A DNA stretch of 64,000 nt from Phytohabitans rumicis (GCF_011764445.1 NZ_BLPG01000001.1:372001-436000), one strand, 5' to 3'. Shown: positions 45,153 to 54,358, counted from the stretch's first letter. The notes: generated by a model from the sequence alone, not told the origin. Made by a program: numbers and translations.

Positions 45153-45854
45153 GGTGTCCCTCCGGCGGCGGCCCACCCGCCCATACGTCGGCGAGCAGTT
45201 CGGAAGCGTGTACGGTGCGGCCGGGCCCGTCCAGGGTGAATCCGCTCGCGCCGAGCAGCCGCAGGAGCATCCGGTCGGTCAGGGTGATCTGCCGGTGCAG
45301 GTCGACCAGGGCCGCTCCGGCCGGCTCGCCGGACGCGGGGGCGGCCAGCACGCAGCACATTTCCAGCTGTTCGGTCACCGCGTCGGCGAGTGCGCCCTTG
45401 ACCAGCTGCTGGAGCAGCAACGGCACGTCGCCGGCGCGGCGTTCGCGCAGGTGGGTGACCGTCGCGTCGAGCAGCGCCTGGGACAGGCCGAGGCGCAGCC
45501 GGGCCAGGTCGAGCGACCATTCCGGCAGCTCGTCGACCGGTTCGGTCGGGCCGGAGCCGGCCGGCTGGTAGCGCACGGCGATCAGGTCGCCGTCGCCGGC
45601 CGGCACCACGGCCACGGTACGCAGCCCGGCCGGGTCGCCTGCTGGCGTCGCCGCGCCGGTGCGGACCGCGGTAGCGCTGGCCAGCACGAGCGCCGGGACG
45701 ATGGCGTACCCGGTCGGCCCGAGCGGCAGGACGCCGGCCCAGGTCGCGGTGTGCAGCTCGGTCAGCGCCGCGAACAGGCCCCGCCGGCGGGCCAGCGCCT
45801 GCCAGCCCCTTCCGGGGCCGGCGCTCGCGGTGCGGCGGTCTGAGTCAGGGACAT
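45145..45854 (-). CDS. Acyl-CoA-dehydrogenase C-terminal-domain-like protein (one frameshift)
   Basis: About 236 residues after repairing a single-base deletion near 45806-45809: MSLTQTAAPRAPAPEG joins to WQALARRRGLFAALTELHTATWAG. The C-terminal part (LARLRLGLSQALLDATVTHLRERRAGDVPLLLQQLVKGALADAVTEQLEM ... LTDRMLLRLLGASGF) matches the helical C-terminal domain of acyl-CoA dehydrogenases. The N-terminal FAD-binding domains are too short or absent. It may act as a non-catalytic subunit or binding partner of the adjacent full-length dehydrogenase. Overlaps on both sides show coupling. Confidence 0.65.
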
Positions 45855-46728
45855 CCGAGTCCCCCTTCCGGGCGGGTGATCCCGATCGTGGTGACGCACA
45901 GTTCGTTGGATCCGGGGTCGTGCGCGGCCAGCACCCGGGTCGTGCCCGGCACCGGCTCCTGCGCCAGGAGCCACCACGGCGCCACGCACCCGAGACCGGA
46001 CGGTGCGACGCGGTGCGGATGGCCGCCGATCCGCGGCAGCGGGCCGAGGCCCGGGTCGGCGAGGAGGGTGGCGCCGTCACCGGGCGTCGCCGCCGCCAGA
46101 TCCGCGACCAGCGCGGATGCGGCGCGGTCCCGGGTGACGCCGGCGTACCGGCGCACCGAGATGCCCGCCGTGCCGGCCGGCGGACCGCCGCTCTCCAGCA
46201 GGAGCGCGACGCCGACGTCCCGGGTCGGCGGCGGGTACGGCGGGGCCACCACGTCGTACGGCAGCGTGCTCTGCTCCAGGATGATCAGCAATGCCCGGCA
46301 GTGGGTGAAGCCGCGGGCGTACGTGCCCAGCAGGCGCAGGGCGGTGAACGGCGCGGCCAGTCCCTGGTCGGAGACGGCGAAGGCGAGCGGCTCCCCGGCG
46401 CGACGTCGCACAGGTAGCAGGCGGTCACCCGGCGGGGGTCCGCGTCCGGGCTGGCGTGGGCGATCGCCACGAGGTCCAGTGGTCCGCCCAGCGGGTCGAG
46501 GTCGGTCAGCAACTGGTCGGCCATCGTGGTGAACGGCACCCGCGGGCCGGCGGCGTACCGGTCGGGGCGGAACCGGAGGCCGTACAGGCCGGTCATGTCG
46601 GTGAGGTACTCCTCCAGCAGCGGGTCGCCCTCGTAGGGCGACCCGCCGCTGAACTCGCGCGCGACCGTCCGGGTGAGCCGCAGCGGCCCGGGGCCGGCCG
46701 CGGGCGGTTCCGCGGTGGACAGGTACAT
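45845..46728 (-). CDS. Thiolase-fold (KAS-like) protein without obvious active-site Cys (one frameshift)
   Basis: About 294 residues after repairing a deletion near 46393-46396. The pattern resembles KAS III/ketosynthase-like proteins: LDLVAIAHASPDADPRRVTACYLCDV, then PGEPLAFAVSDQGLAAPFTALRLLGTYARGFTHCRALLIILEQSTLPYD, and C-terminal GCVAPWWLLAQ. Where KAS III has a Cys in ACSG, this protein has SDQG. It could be an inactive partner of the KAS III at 49696, a decarboxylase-like variant, or an acyltransferase. It lies 5 nt after the carrier protein gene and overlaps the next by 10 nt. Confidence 0.6.
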
Positions 46729-46733
46729 CGCGG

Positions 46734-47006
46734 TTAGCCGGACTGCTCGAGGATGTAGTCCGCGAGCGTGCCGACCGTCTCGAAGTGCCGGTGTTCCAGC
46801 GTGTCCGAGTCAATCGTGACGGTGAGCTGGTCCTCCAGGTTCATCAGCAACTCCAGCACGTTGGTGGAGTCCAGTCCGAGGTCGTCCATGAGTCGCGTCT
46901 GCTCGCTGACCTGCACCGAGTCGCTGTTCAGGACGGCGGTGACGGCCGCGGCGACACCGGCGACGACGTCGCTGCGGTCCAGGGTGGCCTCGGGAGTGGT
47001 GGTCAT
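46734..47006 (-). CDS. Acyl carrier protein 1
   Basis: A 90-residue acyl/peptidyl carrier protein. The four-helix fold has the phosphopantetheine-bearing Ser in DDLGLDSTNVLELLMNLEDQL (~47). The acidic helix II is typical of discrete type II carriers. It sits directly downstream of the PLP decarboxylase and ATP-grasp genes, the same set as BtrI with BtrJ/BtrK in butirosin synthesis. It is therefore the probable carrier onto which an amino acid is loaded and then decarboxylated. Confidence 0.9.
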   Translation of the reverse strand: MTTTPEATLDRSDVVAGVAAAVTAVLNSDSVQVSEQTRLMDDLGLDSTNVLELLMNLEDQLTVTIDSDTLEHRHFETVGTLADYILEQSG

Positions 47007-47043
47007 GTCTCCTCCTGTGGATCGACGAGCGTGGTTCGGGTGG

Positions 47044-48300
47044 TCAGTAGCGGATCTGCTGGCGCAGCAGGTCGTCTGCGGTGTCCCGGCGCCGCACGAG
47101 GTGCGACCGGCCGCCGTCGACGAGCACCTCGGCGGGGTGGCCGTGGCTCAGGAACAGCACGGGCGAGGCGCTGGGGCCGTACGCGCCGGAGCGCAGCACG
47201 CCGACCAGGTCGCCGACCCGCAGCTCGGGCAGCTCGACGGCCTTGCCGAGGGTGTCGTTCGGCGTGCACAGCGGGCCGGTGACGTGCCACGGTCCCGTCC
47301 CGTCGCCGTCGCGGTTGAGCAGCCGCATGGGGAAGTTGCGCTTGACGAAGGAGCCGATGCCGACGGCCGCCATGTGGTGGTTGGTGCCGCCGTCCGCGAC
47401 GGCGAACCACTCCCCCATGGACTCCTTGACGTACCGGACGCGCACGACGTACGTGCCTGCGGGCGCGGTCAGGTACCGGCCCAGTTCGAGCAGCAGCCGG
47501 GTGCCGCCGTGGCGGGACAGGAAGTCCGCGACGACCGGGTTGAGCAGCTGCGCCAGCACGGCCGGGTCGAGGTCCCGCTCGCCCGCGAAGTACGCCACCC
47601 CGAGGCCGCCGCCGATGTCCACCGCCTCCAGCGGGAAGTCCAGGTGGGTGGCCAGCCGCTCGGCCAGCGCGAAGATCCGCCGGGCGTTCTCGACCACCAC
47701 CTGCTCGTCGAGGATGCGCGTGCCGAGGTAGGCGTGCACGCCGACGAGGCGCACCGCCGGGTACGTCTTGACCAGGTCCGTCTCGGCGAACAGGCGCTCC
47801 TCGTCGATGCCGAACTGGCGGGGCTTGCCGCCCATCGTCAGGCCCGAGCCCTTGACGGCGAACGCGGGGTTGACCCGGAGCAGGACCGGCGCGATCATGC
47901 CGCGCTCGCGGGCCGCCGCGTCGATCAGGACCAGTTCCCCGAACGACTCGCAGACCAGTGCGTAGATGCCCTCGTCGAGGCAGGCGGCGATCTCCTGCTC
48001 GCTCTTGCCGGGGCCGAGGAAGATGATGTCGCCGGGCCGGACCCCGGCCAGCAGCGCAGTGCGCAGCTCGACCAGTGAGGACACCTCGGCGCGGGCGCCG
48101 GCCGAGGCCAGCAACGCGCAGACCGAGACGTTCGGGTTGGCCTTGAGGGAAAAGAACATCTCCAGGTCGGGGTGCAGCAGCTCGCGCAGCGTCGTGAACT
48201 GCCCGCGCAGGCTGTCGCCGTCGTAGACGTACAGCGGCGTGCCGTACTGCGCGGCCAGTTCGGCGGCGGTGATGCCCTGGATCTGGAACTCGCTCGTCAC
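47044..48300 (-). CDS. PLP-dependent type III decarboxylase (BtrK/LysA family)
   Basis: A 418-residue alanine-racemase-fold decarboxylase. PLP Lys in MFFSLKANPNVSV (~53), the Gly-rich phosphate loop VDIGGGLGVAYFAG, HAYLGTRIL, and the C-terminal catalytic-site region GPLCTPNDTLG (with the conserved Cys) are all present. Family members decarboxylate diaminopimelate, ornithine/arginine or, as BtrK, glutamyl-carrier protein. The last is favoured because an ATP-grasp ligase and a carrier protein flank the gene. Start GTG; overlaps the ATP-grasp stop (GTGA). Confidence 0.88.
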   Translation of the reverse strand: MTSEFQIQGITAAELAAQYGTPLYVYDGDSLRGQFTTLRELLHPDLEMFFSLKANPNVSVCALLASAGARAEVSSLVELRTALLAGVRPGDIIFLGPGKSEQEIAACLDEGIYALVCESFGELVLIDAAARERGMIAPVLLRVNPAFAVKGSGLTMGGKPRQFGIDEERLFAETDLVKTYPAVRLVGVHAYLGTRILDEQVVVENARRIFALAERLATHLDFPLEAVDIGGGLGVAYFAGERDLDPAVLAQLLNPVVADFLSRHGGTRLLLELGRYLTAPAGTYVVRVRYVKESMGEWFAVADGGTNHHMAAVGIGSFVKRNFPMRLLNRDGDGTGPWHVTGPLCTPNDTLGKAVELPELRVGDLVGVLRSGAYGPSASPVLFLSHGHPAEVLVDGGRSHLVRRRDTADDLLRQQIRY

Positions 48301-49682
48301 GGTTGTGCTCCCTCCATCGCGCCGGCCAGCCGCCGCGCGATCTCGTTGTCCATGGCGTCCAGCCGCTCGGGTGTGTCCGCGATCAGCAGGCCGTACAGGC
48401 GGCCGTCGAAGGCCGCCGCCGCGTCCCCGCCGGGCGCGGCGGCGTTCACGGTGGCGAAGTTGTGCACCAGCAGGCCGGTCTGGCCGGTGCCGCGCAGCAG
48501 CAGGTCGCCGACGGCGTCCCGGACCGCGCCGAAGGGCAGCGGGCGGGTCAGCCGCAGCGGGTACTGCCGGGCGAGTGCCACGGCGCCGTCGGCGAGGAAC
48601 CGCTCCTGCAGCGAGACCTGGTACGTGGACATGTTGTTCCGTGCGTTGATCTCCACGACCGGGTAGAGGCCGCCATCCGGGTCGACCATGGCGTCCACCC
48701 CGACGACGCCGTAGTAGCCGTCGGCGGCCAGCCGGGCGCCGAGCGCGCCGGCGACGCCGGTGAGCTCCGCCACCTGCCGGCCGTCCAGCCGAGCCGGCAT
48801 TCGATGTCCTTTGTGGACACCGTTGGCGGTGATGGCCTCCTTGACGAAGTCGAAGTGGACGCTCGCGTCCCGGCCGACGGTGAACTGGTAGTTCAGGTCG
48901 GCGCGCTTGGCCACCCACTGCTCGATCAGCAGGGACAGCCGCCGTTGCCCGGACCGCTCGGCGCGGCGCAGCACCATCCGGCGCAGCCGCTCCAGGTTGC
49001 CCGGCTCGTCGACGACGAGCAGCCCCTTGCCGGATACCCCGAACGCGTCCTTGGCCACCACCGTGCCACCGGCCGCCACCAGCGCCGCGCCCCGCTCGAC
49101 GGCCGCCTCGAACTCCTCGACGGTCTCGCAGGTCCAGCCGGGCGGCTGGCGCAGCCCGAGGGCGTCGGCGACCTGCCGGCTGTAGATCTTGCTGTTCACC
49201 GTCCGGCAGACCGCCGCGGTCGGCGCCGCCAGGCCGATCCCGGTGCGGGCGGCCAGTTCCTCCTCGTCGGCGGAGACGCCGTGCGGGTACAGGGCGGCGG
49301 TGCCGGCGAGCGCGGCGAGCCGGTCCAGCAGCCCGGGGCTGGCCAGCACGTCCCGGGTGACGGTGCGGTGCGGGTCCGTGTGCTCGGCCACGAGCAGGCG
49401 CGGCAGCGGCACGCCGAGCGCGCCCAGGTAGTCCAGATAGGCGGCGTCGGGCTCGCCCTTGAGCAGTACGTAGTCGTCCGGGCCGCCGAGCAGCATGGCG
49501 AACTCATCCATCCGGTTCACCACCGCGTCGCTGGCGGACAGGGCCACCCGCGGCAGGCCGGGCTCGCCCGCGCCCCACCGCTCCTCGACCTCGAAGTTGC
49601 CCAGGAACACCAGCGGCGTGCCGGTGGACGGCAGCAGCGCCGCCTTCAGCCGGCTCACGAAACTGTCGAGTACGGCCGTCAT
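48297..49682 (-). CDS. ATP-grasp ligase with pre-ATP-grasp domain (BtrJ-like)
   Basis: A 461-residue protein. The N-terminal pre-ATP-grasp region reads PLVFLGNFEVEERWGAGEPGLPRVALSASDAVVNRMDEFAMLLGGPDDYVLL. The ATP-grasp core has GGTVVAKDAFGVSGKGLLVV (ATP-binding Lys and Gly-rich loop), LLIEQWVAKRADLNYQF and the Mg-binding LYPVVEINARNNMSTYQ (E-x-N). It would activate a carboxylate, possibly glutamate, and couple it to the carrier protein, as BtrJ does for BtrI. Overlaps the decarboxylase gene by 4 nt and lies 14 nt after the KAS III gene. Confidence 0.85.
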   Translation of the reverse strand: MTAVLDSFVSRLKAALLPSTGTPLVFLGNFEVEERWGAGEPGLPRVALSASDAVVNRMDEFAMLLGGPDDYVLLKGEPDAAYLDYLGALGVPLPRLLVAEHTDPHRTVTRDVLASPGLLDRLAALAGTAALYPHGVSADEEELAARTGIGLAAPTAAVCRTVNSKIYSRQVADALGLRQPPGWTCETVEEFEAAVERGAALVAAGGTVVAKDAFGVSGKGLLVVDEPGNLERLRRMVLRRAERSGQRRLSLLIEQWVAKRADLNYQFTVGRDASVHFDFVKEAITANGVHKGHRMPARLDGRQVAELTGVAGALGARLAADGYYGVVGVDAMVDPDGGLYPVVEINARNNMSTYQVSLQERFLADGAVALARQYPLRLTRPLPFGAVRDAVGDLLLRGTGQTGLLVHNFATVNAAAPGGDAAAAFDGRLYGLLIADTPERLDAMDNEIARRLAGAMEGAQP

Positions 49683-49695
49683 GTCGATACCTCCA

Positions 49696-50625
49696 TCAGT
49701 GCTCGAAGACCATCGCGGAGAAGGTGGAGCCGAGTCCGACGGCCGCCATGAGATACCGCTCGCCCTGCCGGAGCAGGCCGAGATCGCGGGCGGTGGCGTA
49801 GTTGATGAAGGAGTCGGCGCAGAAGCAGTGGCCGGTGACGGGCATGTTGTCCAGGAAGAGCCGGTCGACCGGCAGCCCGATCTGCCGGGCGACGCGCACC
49901 CAGGACACCCGGTTGACGTTGTGCGGCAGCACCAGGTCCAGGTCCGCCACGGTGAGCCCGGCGTGCGAGACCGCCGCGAGGATCACCTCGGCCAGGGCGT
50001 CCGGGTACGCCTGCTGGAACCGCGCGGACATCTCCGGCGACAGCGACAGCCCCGCGTTGTACTCCCCGTGCGTCGCGGTGGCGTACGACAGCATGCGGTC
50101 CCGGCGGCCCGGCCCGACGAGCACCGCCGCCGCGCCCTCCCCCATGATCGCCGTACCCGGGATCATGCGCGCCGAAGGGGTGAACGCCTTCTCGCCGACG
50201 AAGATCAGCGCGAGGGCGGCCGGGTCGCCGTCCTCGGCCAGCAGCTTGCCGCACAGGTCCACCGCGAGCAGCCCCGACGCGCACGCGTGCTGGGTCACCG
50301 CGAAGGCGTTCGCGTGGCCCAGGCCGAGCAGGTCGCGGACCTCGTGCAGCGGGTTCGTGGGGTACGGCGCGATGGCCTGGAGCGTGCGGGCCTGCACCAC
50401 GTACCGCACGTCCTGCTCGCGGCCGCGCAGGTCGTCCAGCTTTGCCGCCGCCGCGAGCATCAGGTCGGCGACCGTGCCCTCGGGCTCCCGCAGCACGTCG
50501 GCGAGGCCGTAGTAGCGGTGGAACATGCGCACCTGCACGTCGCTGAGGCCCAGCTCGTCGCGCATCGAGCTGATCGCGACCCGCTGCGGCGGCAGGTACG
50601 CCGACACGGCGCGCAGGGATGTCAC
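49696..50625 (-). CDS. 3-oxoacyl-ACP synthase III-like protein (KAS III)
   Basis: A 309-residue thiolase-fold enzyme. Active-site Cys in VTQHACASGLLAVDL (~110) and His in VLPHNVNRVSW are present. The third position, normally Asn in GNTSxAS, is GHCFCADSFIN, i.e. His. Such Cys-His-His variants occur in KAS-like enzymes of secondary metabolism and can act as acyltransferases or decarboxylative condensing enzymes. GTG start at 50625 overlaps the upstream carrier-protein stop (GTGA). Confidence 0.85.
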   Translation of the reverse strand: MTSLRAVSAYLPPQRVAISSMRDELGLSDVQVRMFHRYYGLADVLREPEGTVADLMLAAAAKLDDLRGREQDVRYVVQARTLQAIAPYPTNPLHEVRDLLGLGHANAFAVTQHACASGLLAVDLCGKLLAEDGDPAALALIFVGEKAFTPSARMIPGTAIMGEGAAAVLVGPGRRDRMLSYATATHGEYNAGLSLSPEMSARFQQAYPDALAEVILAAVSHAGLTVADLDLVLPHNVNRVSWVRVARQIGLPVDRLFLDNMPVTGHCFCADSFINYATARDLGLLRQGERYLMAAVGLGSTFSAMVFEH

Positions 50626-50894
50626 GGCCGGGTCCCGGCCGGGACTTCGCAGAGGAACGCGACCAGCGCGTCGACGGACGGGTGGTCCCAGACGATCGTC
50701 GGTTCCAGCGTCACCCCGAGGTGGTCCTCGATCTCCCCGCACAGGGCCAGCGCGTAGACGGAGTCCAGCCCGAACCCGGCAAGCGGCGCGGCCGGATCGA
50801 TCGTGGCGGGGTCGCGCTCGGTGAACTCGGCGACCCGCTCGACCAGCCAGGGGCGCAGGTGCTCGGCGGTCGGTCGGTTCTCGTTGGTTTTCAT
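50622..50894 (-). CDS. Acyl carrier protein 2
   Basis: A 90-residue carrier of the PKS/FAAL-associated type: LRPWLVERVAEFTERDPATIDPAAPLAGFGLDSVYALALCGEIEDHLGVTLEPTIVWDHPSVDALVAFL, with the Ppant Ser in GLDSVYAL (~45). Carriers of this sequence style usually pair with fatty acyl-AMP ligases, and an FAAL lies three genes upstream. It probably holds the fatty acyl chain acted on by the paired acyl-CoA dehydrogenases. Confidence 0.92.
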   Translation of the reverse strand: MKTNENRPTAEHLRPWLVERVAEFTERDPATIDPAAPLAGFGLDSVYALALCGEIEDHLGVTLEPTIVWDHPSVDALVAFLCEVPAGTRP

Positions 50895-50909
50895 TCGCCA
50901 GCTCCTTGG

Positions 50910-52601
50910 CTATCCGGGAAGGTCGACGCGGGAAAGGTCGAACGAGTGCGCCGCCGCGTACCGGGCGCTCAGCTCCGCGTAGAGCGGCTCGACCAGGTGG
51001 TCCGGGAGCGCACCCGAGCCGCGGCCCACGTCCGCGGCGAGCCGCAGCAGCGCAGCGGTGACCCAGCGGGGGTCACCCGTGAAGCCGGCGTGGTCCCGGT
51101 TGGCCAGCCAGACGTTCAGGCACGCGGACGCGGCCAGCACGGTGGCGTACCGGGCGGCCAGGTCCAGGGCGGCGGGGTCGCCGCCCACCGCGAGGTCGTG
51201 CGGACGTACCTCGGCGACCGCCGCCCGCAGCGCCACCAGCTCCCCGGCGAACGCCGCCGCCAGCTCCCGCAGCTCGGCACCGGCGTCGGCCGGCAGGCGC
51301 TCCCGCACGGCGGCCAGGGCCCCGGCCAGCGTGTCCCGGGCCGAGGAGACGGTCAGCGCCGCGAACGGCAGCGGCGGCAGCGGGTCGTCCAACCGGAACA
51401 GCGCCGGCGGGGCCGTGTCGGACGCGGACCAGGACCGGCGGGCCAGCCGGGGTAGCTGCGGCAGCACGGTAGCCAGGCACGCCACCCGCGCGGCGTGGCC
51501 GAACCCGGCCGGGGCGAGGTCACGCACCAGCTTCTGGAAAATGCCGACCGGGCCGGTGCGGACGTAGAACTGGGCGCCGAGCAGCTGGGACAGCCGGTAC
51601 ATCGCGGCCATCGCCCGGCCCGACACGACGTACTTGGCCGCCGAGGCGTAGGCGTTGCTCTGGTCCGGGAGCAGGTGCACGGAGCGCGCGACCACGGTGG
51701 CCAGGCAGTCGCTGAGCAGCAGGTCGACGAACGCCTCCGCCAGCACCGCCCGGGTGTGCGGCATGGCGGTGACCGGGCGGCCGTACAGCACCCGGTCGCC
51801 GCTGCCGCGCAGGGCCGCGCGCAGGCCGGTGTCCAGCACGCCGAGGGCCATCGCCGGCAGGCCGGTGCGGGTCAGCTGGAACGAGCGGAGCGCGATCTCC
51901 ATGGCCGACCCGAGCGGCCCGATCGCCACGCTCTCCGGCACCGGGCAGTCGGTGAACTCGACCCCGCCGAGCTGCACACCGCGCATGCCCGTGCTGGAAA
52001 ACCGGGGCACGTACCGCATCCGCCCCGCCGGCAGCGCCGCCTTCTCCACCAGCAGCTGGGTGTGGCTGCGCCCGCCGCCGGACGCGGCCGTCCGTGAGAA
52101 GATCACCATCGCGGTGCACCGCCGGGCGTTGGTGACCACCTCCTTGCGGCCGGACAGCACGAGGTTGCCCGCGCCGTCGGGCAGGGCCCGGAAGTCGACC
52201 CGGGCGAAGTCGTTGCCGTGCGCCAACTCGTGGTAGACCGACGCCACCTGGTCGCCGCCGAGCAGCAGCTCGGCGAGGCGGCCGCGCTGCGCGTCCGAGC
52301 CACCGGCCCAGACGTTCACCGAGGCGATGAACGTGCTGGCGCCGTAGCCCAGGCCCAGGCAGGGATCGCGGCGGAAGACCGAGCGCATGACGCGGATCAG
52401 CCGGTCCAGACCGGTCATCCGGCCGCCCAGGCTGGCCGGGACGAACTCCGCGTTGAGCGCGTGGTCGTCGAGCGCCCGCTCGCCGTCGGCGAACATCTCG
52501 GCCCGCTCGTCGGCCGCGAGGATCGCCTCGTGCCCGAGCGGGTTGGCCGGGTCCCACGGGTCGCCGAGGCGCCGCTCCAGCGCGCTGATGCCGGTATTCA
52601 T
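50910..52601 (-). CDS. Acyl-CoA dehydrogenase family protein, subunit-like paralogue A
   Basis: 563 residues, longer than the usual ~390 because of a ~150-residue C-terminal helical extension (TLAGALAAVRERLPADAGAELRELAAAF and following). Middle domain: VYHELAHGNDFARVDFRALPDG, LSGRKEVVTNARR and FTDCPVPESVAIGP. The region expected to carry the catalytic acid (FxGS/T-xxN) reads AGFGHAARVACLATVL, without Glu/Asp. Overlaps the next paralogue by 4 nt. It may form a heteromer in which only the partner is catalytic, or act as a different flavin enzyme. Confidence 0.85.
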   Translation of the reverse strand: MNTGISALERRLGDPWDPANPLGHEAILAADERAEMFADGERALDDHALNAEFVPASLGGRMTGLDRLIRVMRSVFRRDPCLGLGYGASTFIASVNVWAGGSDAQRGRLAELLLGGDQVASVYHELAHGNDFARVDFRALPDGAGNLVLSGRKEVVTNARRCTAMVIFSRTAASGGGRSHTQLLVEKAALPAGRMRYVPRFSSTGMRGVQLGGVEFTDCPVPESVAIGPLGSAMEIALRSFQLTRTGLPAMALGVLDTGLRAALRGSGDRVLYGRPVTAMPHTRAVLAEAFVDLLLSDCLATVVARSVHLLPDQSNAYASAAKYVVSGRAMAAMYRLSQLLGAQFYVRTGPVGIFQKLVRDLAPAGFGHAARVACLATVLPQLPRLARRSWSASDTAPPALFRLDDPLPPLPFAALTVSSARDTLAGALAAVRERLPADAGAELRELAAAFAGELVALRAAVAEVRPHDLAVGGDPAALDLAARYATVLAASACLNVWLANRDHAGFTGDPRWVTAALLRLAADVGRGSGALPDHLVEPLYAELSARYAAAHSFDLSRVDLPG

Positions 52602-54358
52602 GCCGCCGCCTCCCGCGCCGAGCCAGGTCCGAGGATCGACGGCCGCAGGCCGGGTTCCGCCTCGATGGCGGCGAACAACTCGGTGAACACGCCGCCGGTG
52701 CCGGACGCCGTGGCCGGCACGCCGGGCGTACCGGGCAGGAGCCGGTCGAGCAGGTCCGCGAGCACCGCCGACAGCCACAGGCCGTCCCGCCACAGCGGTC
52801 CGGTGCCGGGCCTGCCGTCGTTGTGCAGCCACACGTGTACGGCCGCCGCGCCGGCCACGCACATCTCGTAGCGCTCGGCGAGGTGGAAGGCCGACGCGGG
52901 TACGTCCCGCCCGCGCGGGCGGTGGCAGGACATCTCGTCGTGCACCGCGTCGCAGGCGCTCAGCAGCGCCTGGGCCAGCGCGGCGCAGGCCGTGCCGGGC
53001 AACCGGGCGCGCAGCGCGGCGACGGCGCTGGCCAGGCCGCGCAGGGGCAGGCAGCCGCTGCGGGAGAGCAGTTCCAGCCCGGCCGGGTCGAACGGCGGCA
53101 CCGGCCGGTCCAGGTCCGCGGTCGGCGCGAGGTCGTCGACGCTGGCAGGGCGTGTCCGGTACGTGCGTGCCAGCAGCGGGAACTGGTTGACCAGCGCGGC
53201 GCGGTTGACGAACGTGCTGCCGTCGAAGACGCCGACGACGCGGTGATCCCGCTCGACCTTTCCAAACGCGCCGTAGATAGGGATGCCGGTCAGGAAAGCC
53301 CGGGCGCCCAGCAGCTCGCCGCAGCCGGCGACGAGATTGTCCACAAGGGACGGCACGAACGCCTTGAGCACGGCCGAGAGCACGCTCAGCTCGCCGGGCA
53401 CCGTGTGGACGCCGCGTACGCCGACGGCCCCGACCGCCTCGGCGGCGAACAGCTTCGCGTACAGCCGGCCCAGCGTGCGGCGCACGTACGGCAGCTCGCG
53501 CAGGTGGCCGCCGTAAAGCTCGCGCTCGGTCACGTACCGGTGGGTGAGCGCCAGGGCGTGGTCGGCAGCGCCGAGCGACAGCGCCACGCAGACGGTACGG
53601 GTCAGCTGTAGCGCGCGGAGCACCGTCTCGGTGCCGGCACCCTCCGGGCCGACCAGCGCGGAGGCCGGCACCCGCGCACCGGTGAACGCGATGCCGCTGA
53701 TGTCCGCTCCCCGGATGCCGTGCGTGCGGACCTTGGGCAGGCAGTGGTACGCCGCGTCCGCCAGGGTGCGCTTGTCGACGAGCAGCAGGCTGAACCCGCG
53801 CGGCCCCCCGGCCGGGTCGGTACGCGCGTGCAGGCAGACGATGCCCGCCCGGGTGGCGTTGTTGACCAGCCACTTCTCACCGTCGACGCGGTAGCCACCG
53901 CCCTCGCGGACCGCGGTCACCTCGGCGGCGAGCAGGTCGCTGCCGTGCCCCCGCTCGGTCAGCGCCCAGCACACCGGTACTCCGGCTAGGATGGCCCGCG
54001 CCAGCGTCTGAGCGGGCACAGTGGACGGTCCGGGCGGCAGCGCCCACGCCGACGCCGCGCCGAGAAACGTCTTGGCGTGCGCGACGGCCACCGTGAGGTC
54101 CCGCCGGGCGACCCCGCGGGCCAGCCGCACCAGGTCCTCGAAGCTGTGCAGCGCGCCGCCGTAGGCCGCCGGTACGTAGTACGCCGGCAGGCCCACCTCG
54201 TCGAGCCACCGGCAGGCGTCCACCGGGAATGCCTCGGCGGCGTCGTGGTCCGCGATCCGCTCCGGTGCGAACACGACGTCGGCCTCGGGCCCGTCGAGCA
54301 GGCGCTCCAGCCGCCGCGCCCCGGTCGCCGGCCGGGCTGCCATCGTGGGCGTACTCAT
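52598..54358 (-). CDS. Acyl-CoA dehydrogenase family protein, subunit-like paralogue B
   Basis: 586 residues with the same extended architecture as the neighbouring paralogue. Motifs: VCWALTERGHGSDLLAAEVTA, VDGEKWLVNNATRAGIV, FTGARVPASALVGPEGAG and VERDHRVVGVFDGSTFVNRAALVNQFPLLA, where Asp replaces the usual Glu of the EGT motif. ATGA overlaps couple it both to the FAAL upstream and to paralogue A downstream. Probably desaturates or oxidises the acyl chain loaded by the FAAL on acyl carrier protein 2. Confidence 0.88.
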   Translation of the reverse strand: MSTPTMAARPATGARRLERLLDGPEADVVFAPERIADHDAAEAFPVDACRWLDEVGLPAYYVPAAYGGALHSFEDLVRLARGVARRDLTVAVAHAKTFLGAASAWALPPGPSTVPAQTLARAILAGVPVCWALTERGHGSDLLAAEVTAVREGGGYRVDGEKWLVNNATRAGIVCLHARTDPAGGPRGFSLLLVDKRTLADAAYHCLPKVRTHGIRGADISGIAFTGARVPASALVGPEGAGTETVLRALQLTRTVCVALSLGAADHALALTHRYVTERELYGGHLRELPYVRRTLGRLYAKLFAAEAVGAVGVRGVHTVPGELSVLSAVLKAFVPSLVDNLVAGCGELLGARAFLTGIPIYGAFGKVERDHRVVGVFDGSTFVNRAALVNQFPLLARTYRTRPASVDDLAPTADLDRPVPPFDPAGLELLSRSGCLPLRGLASAVAALRARLPGTACAALAQALLSACDAVHDEMSCHRPRGRDVPASAFHLAERYEMCVAGAAAVHVWLHNDGRPGTGPLWRDGLWLSAVLADLLDRLLPGTPGVPATASGTGGVFTELFAAIEAEPGLRPSILGPGSAREAAA

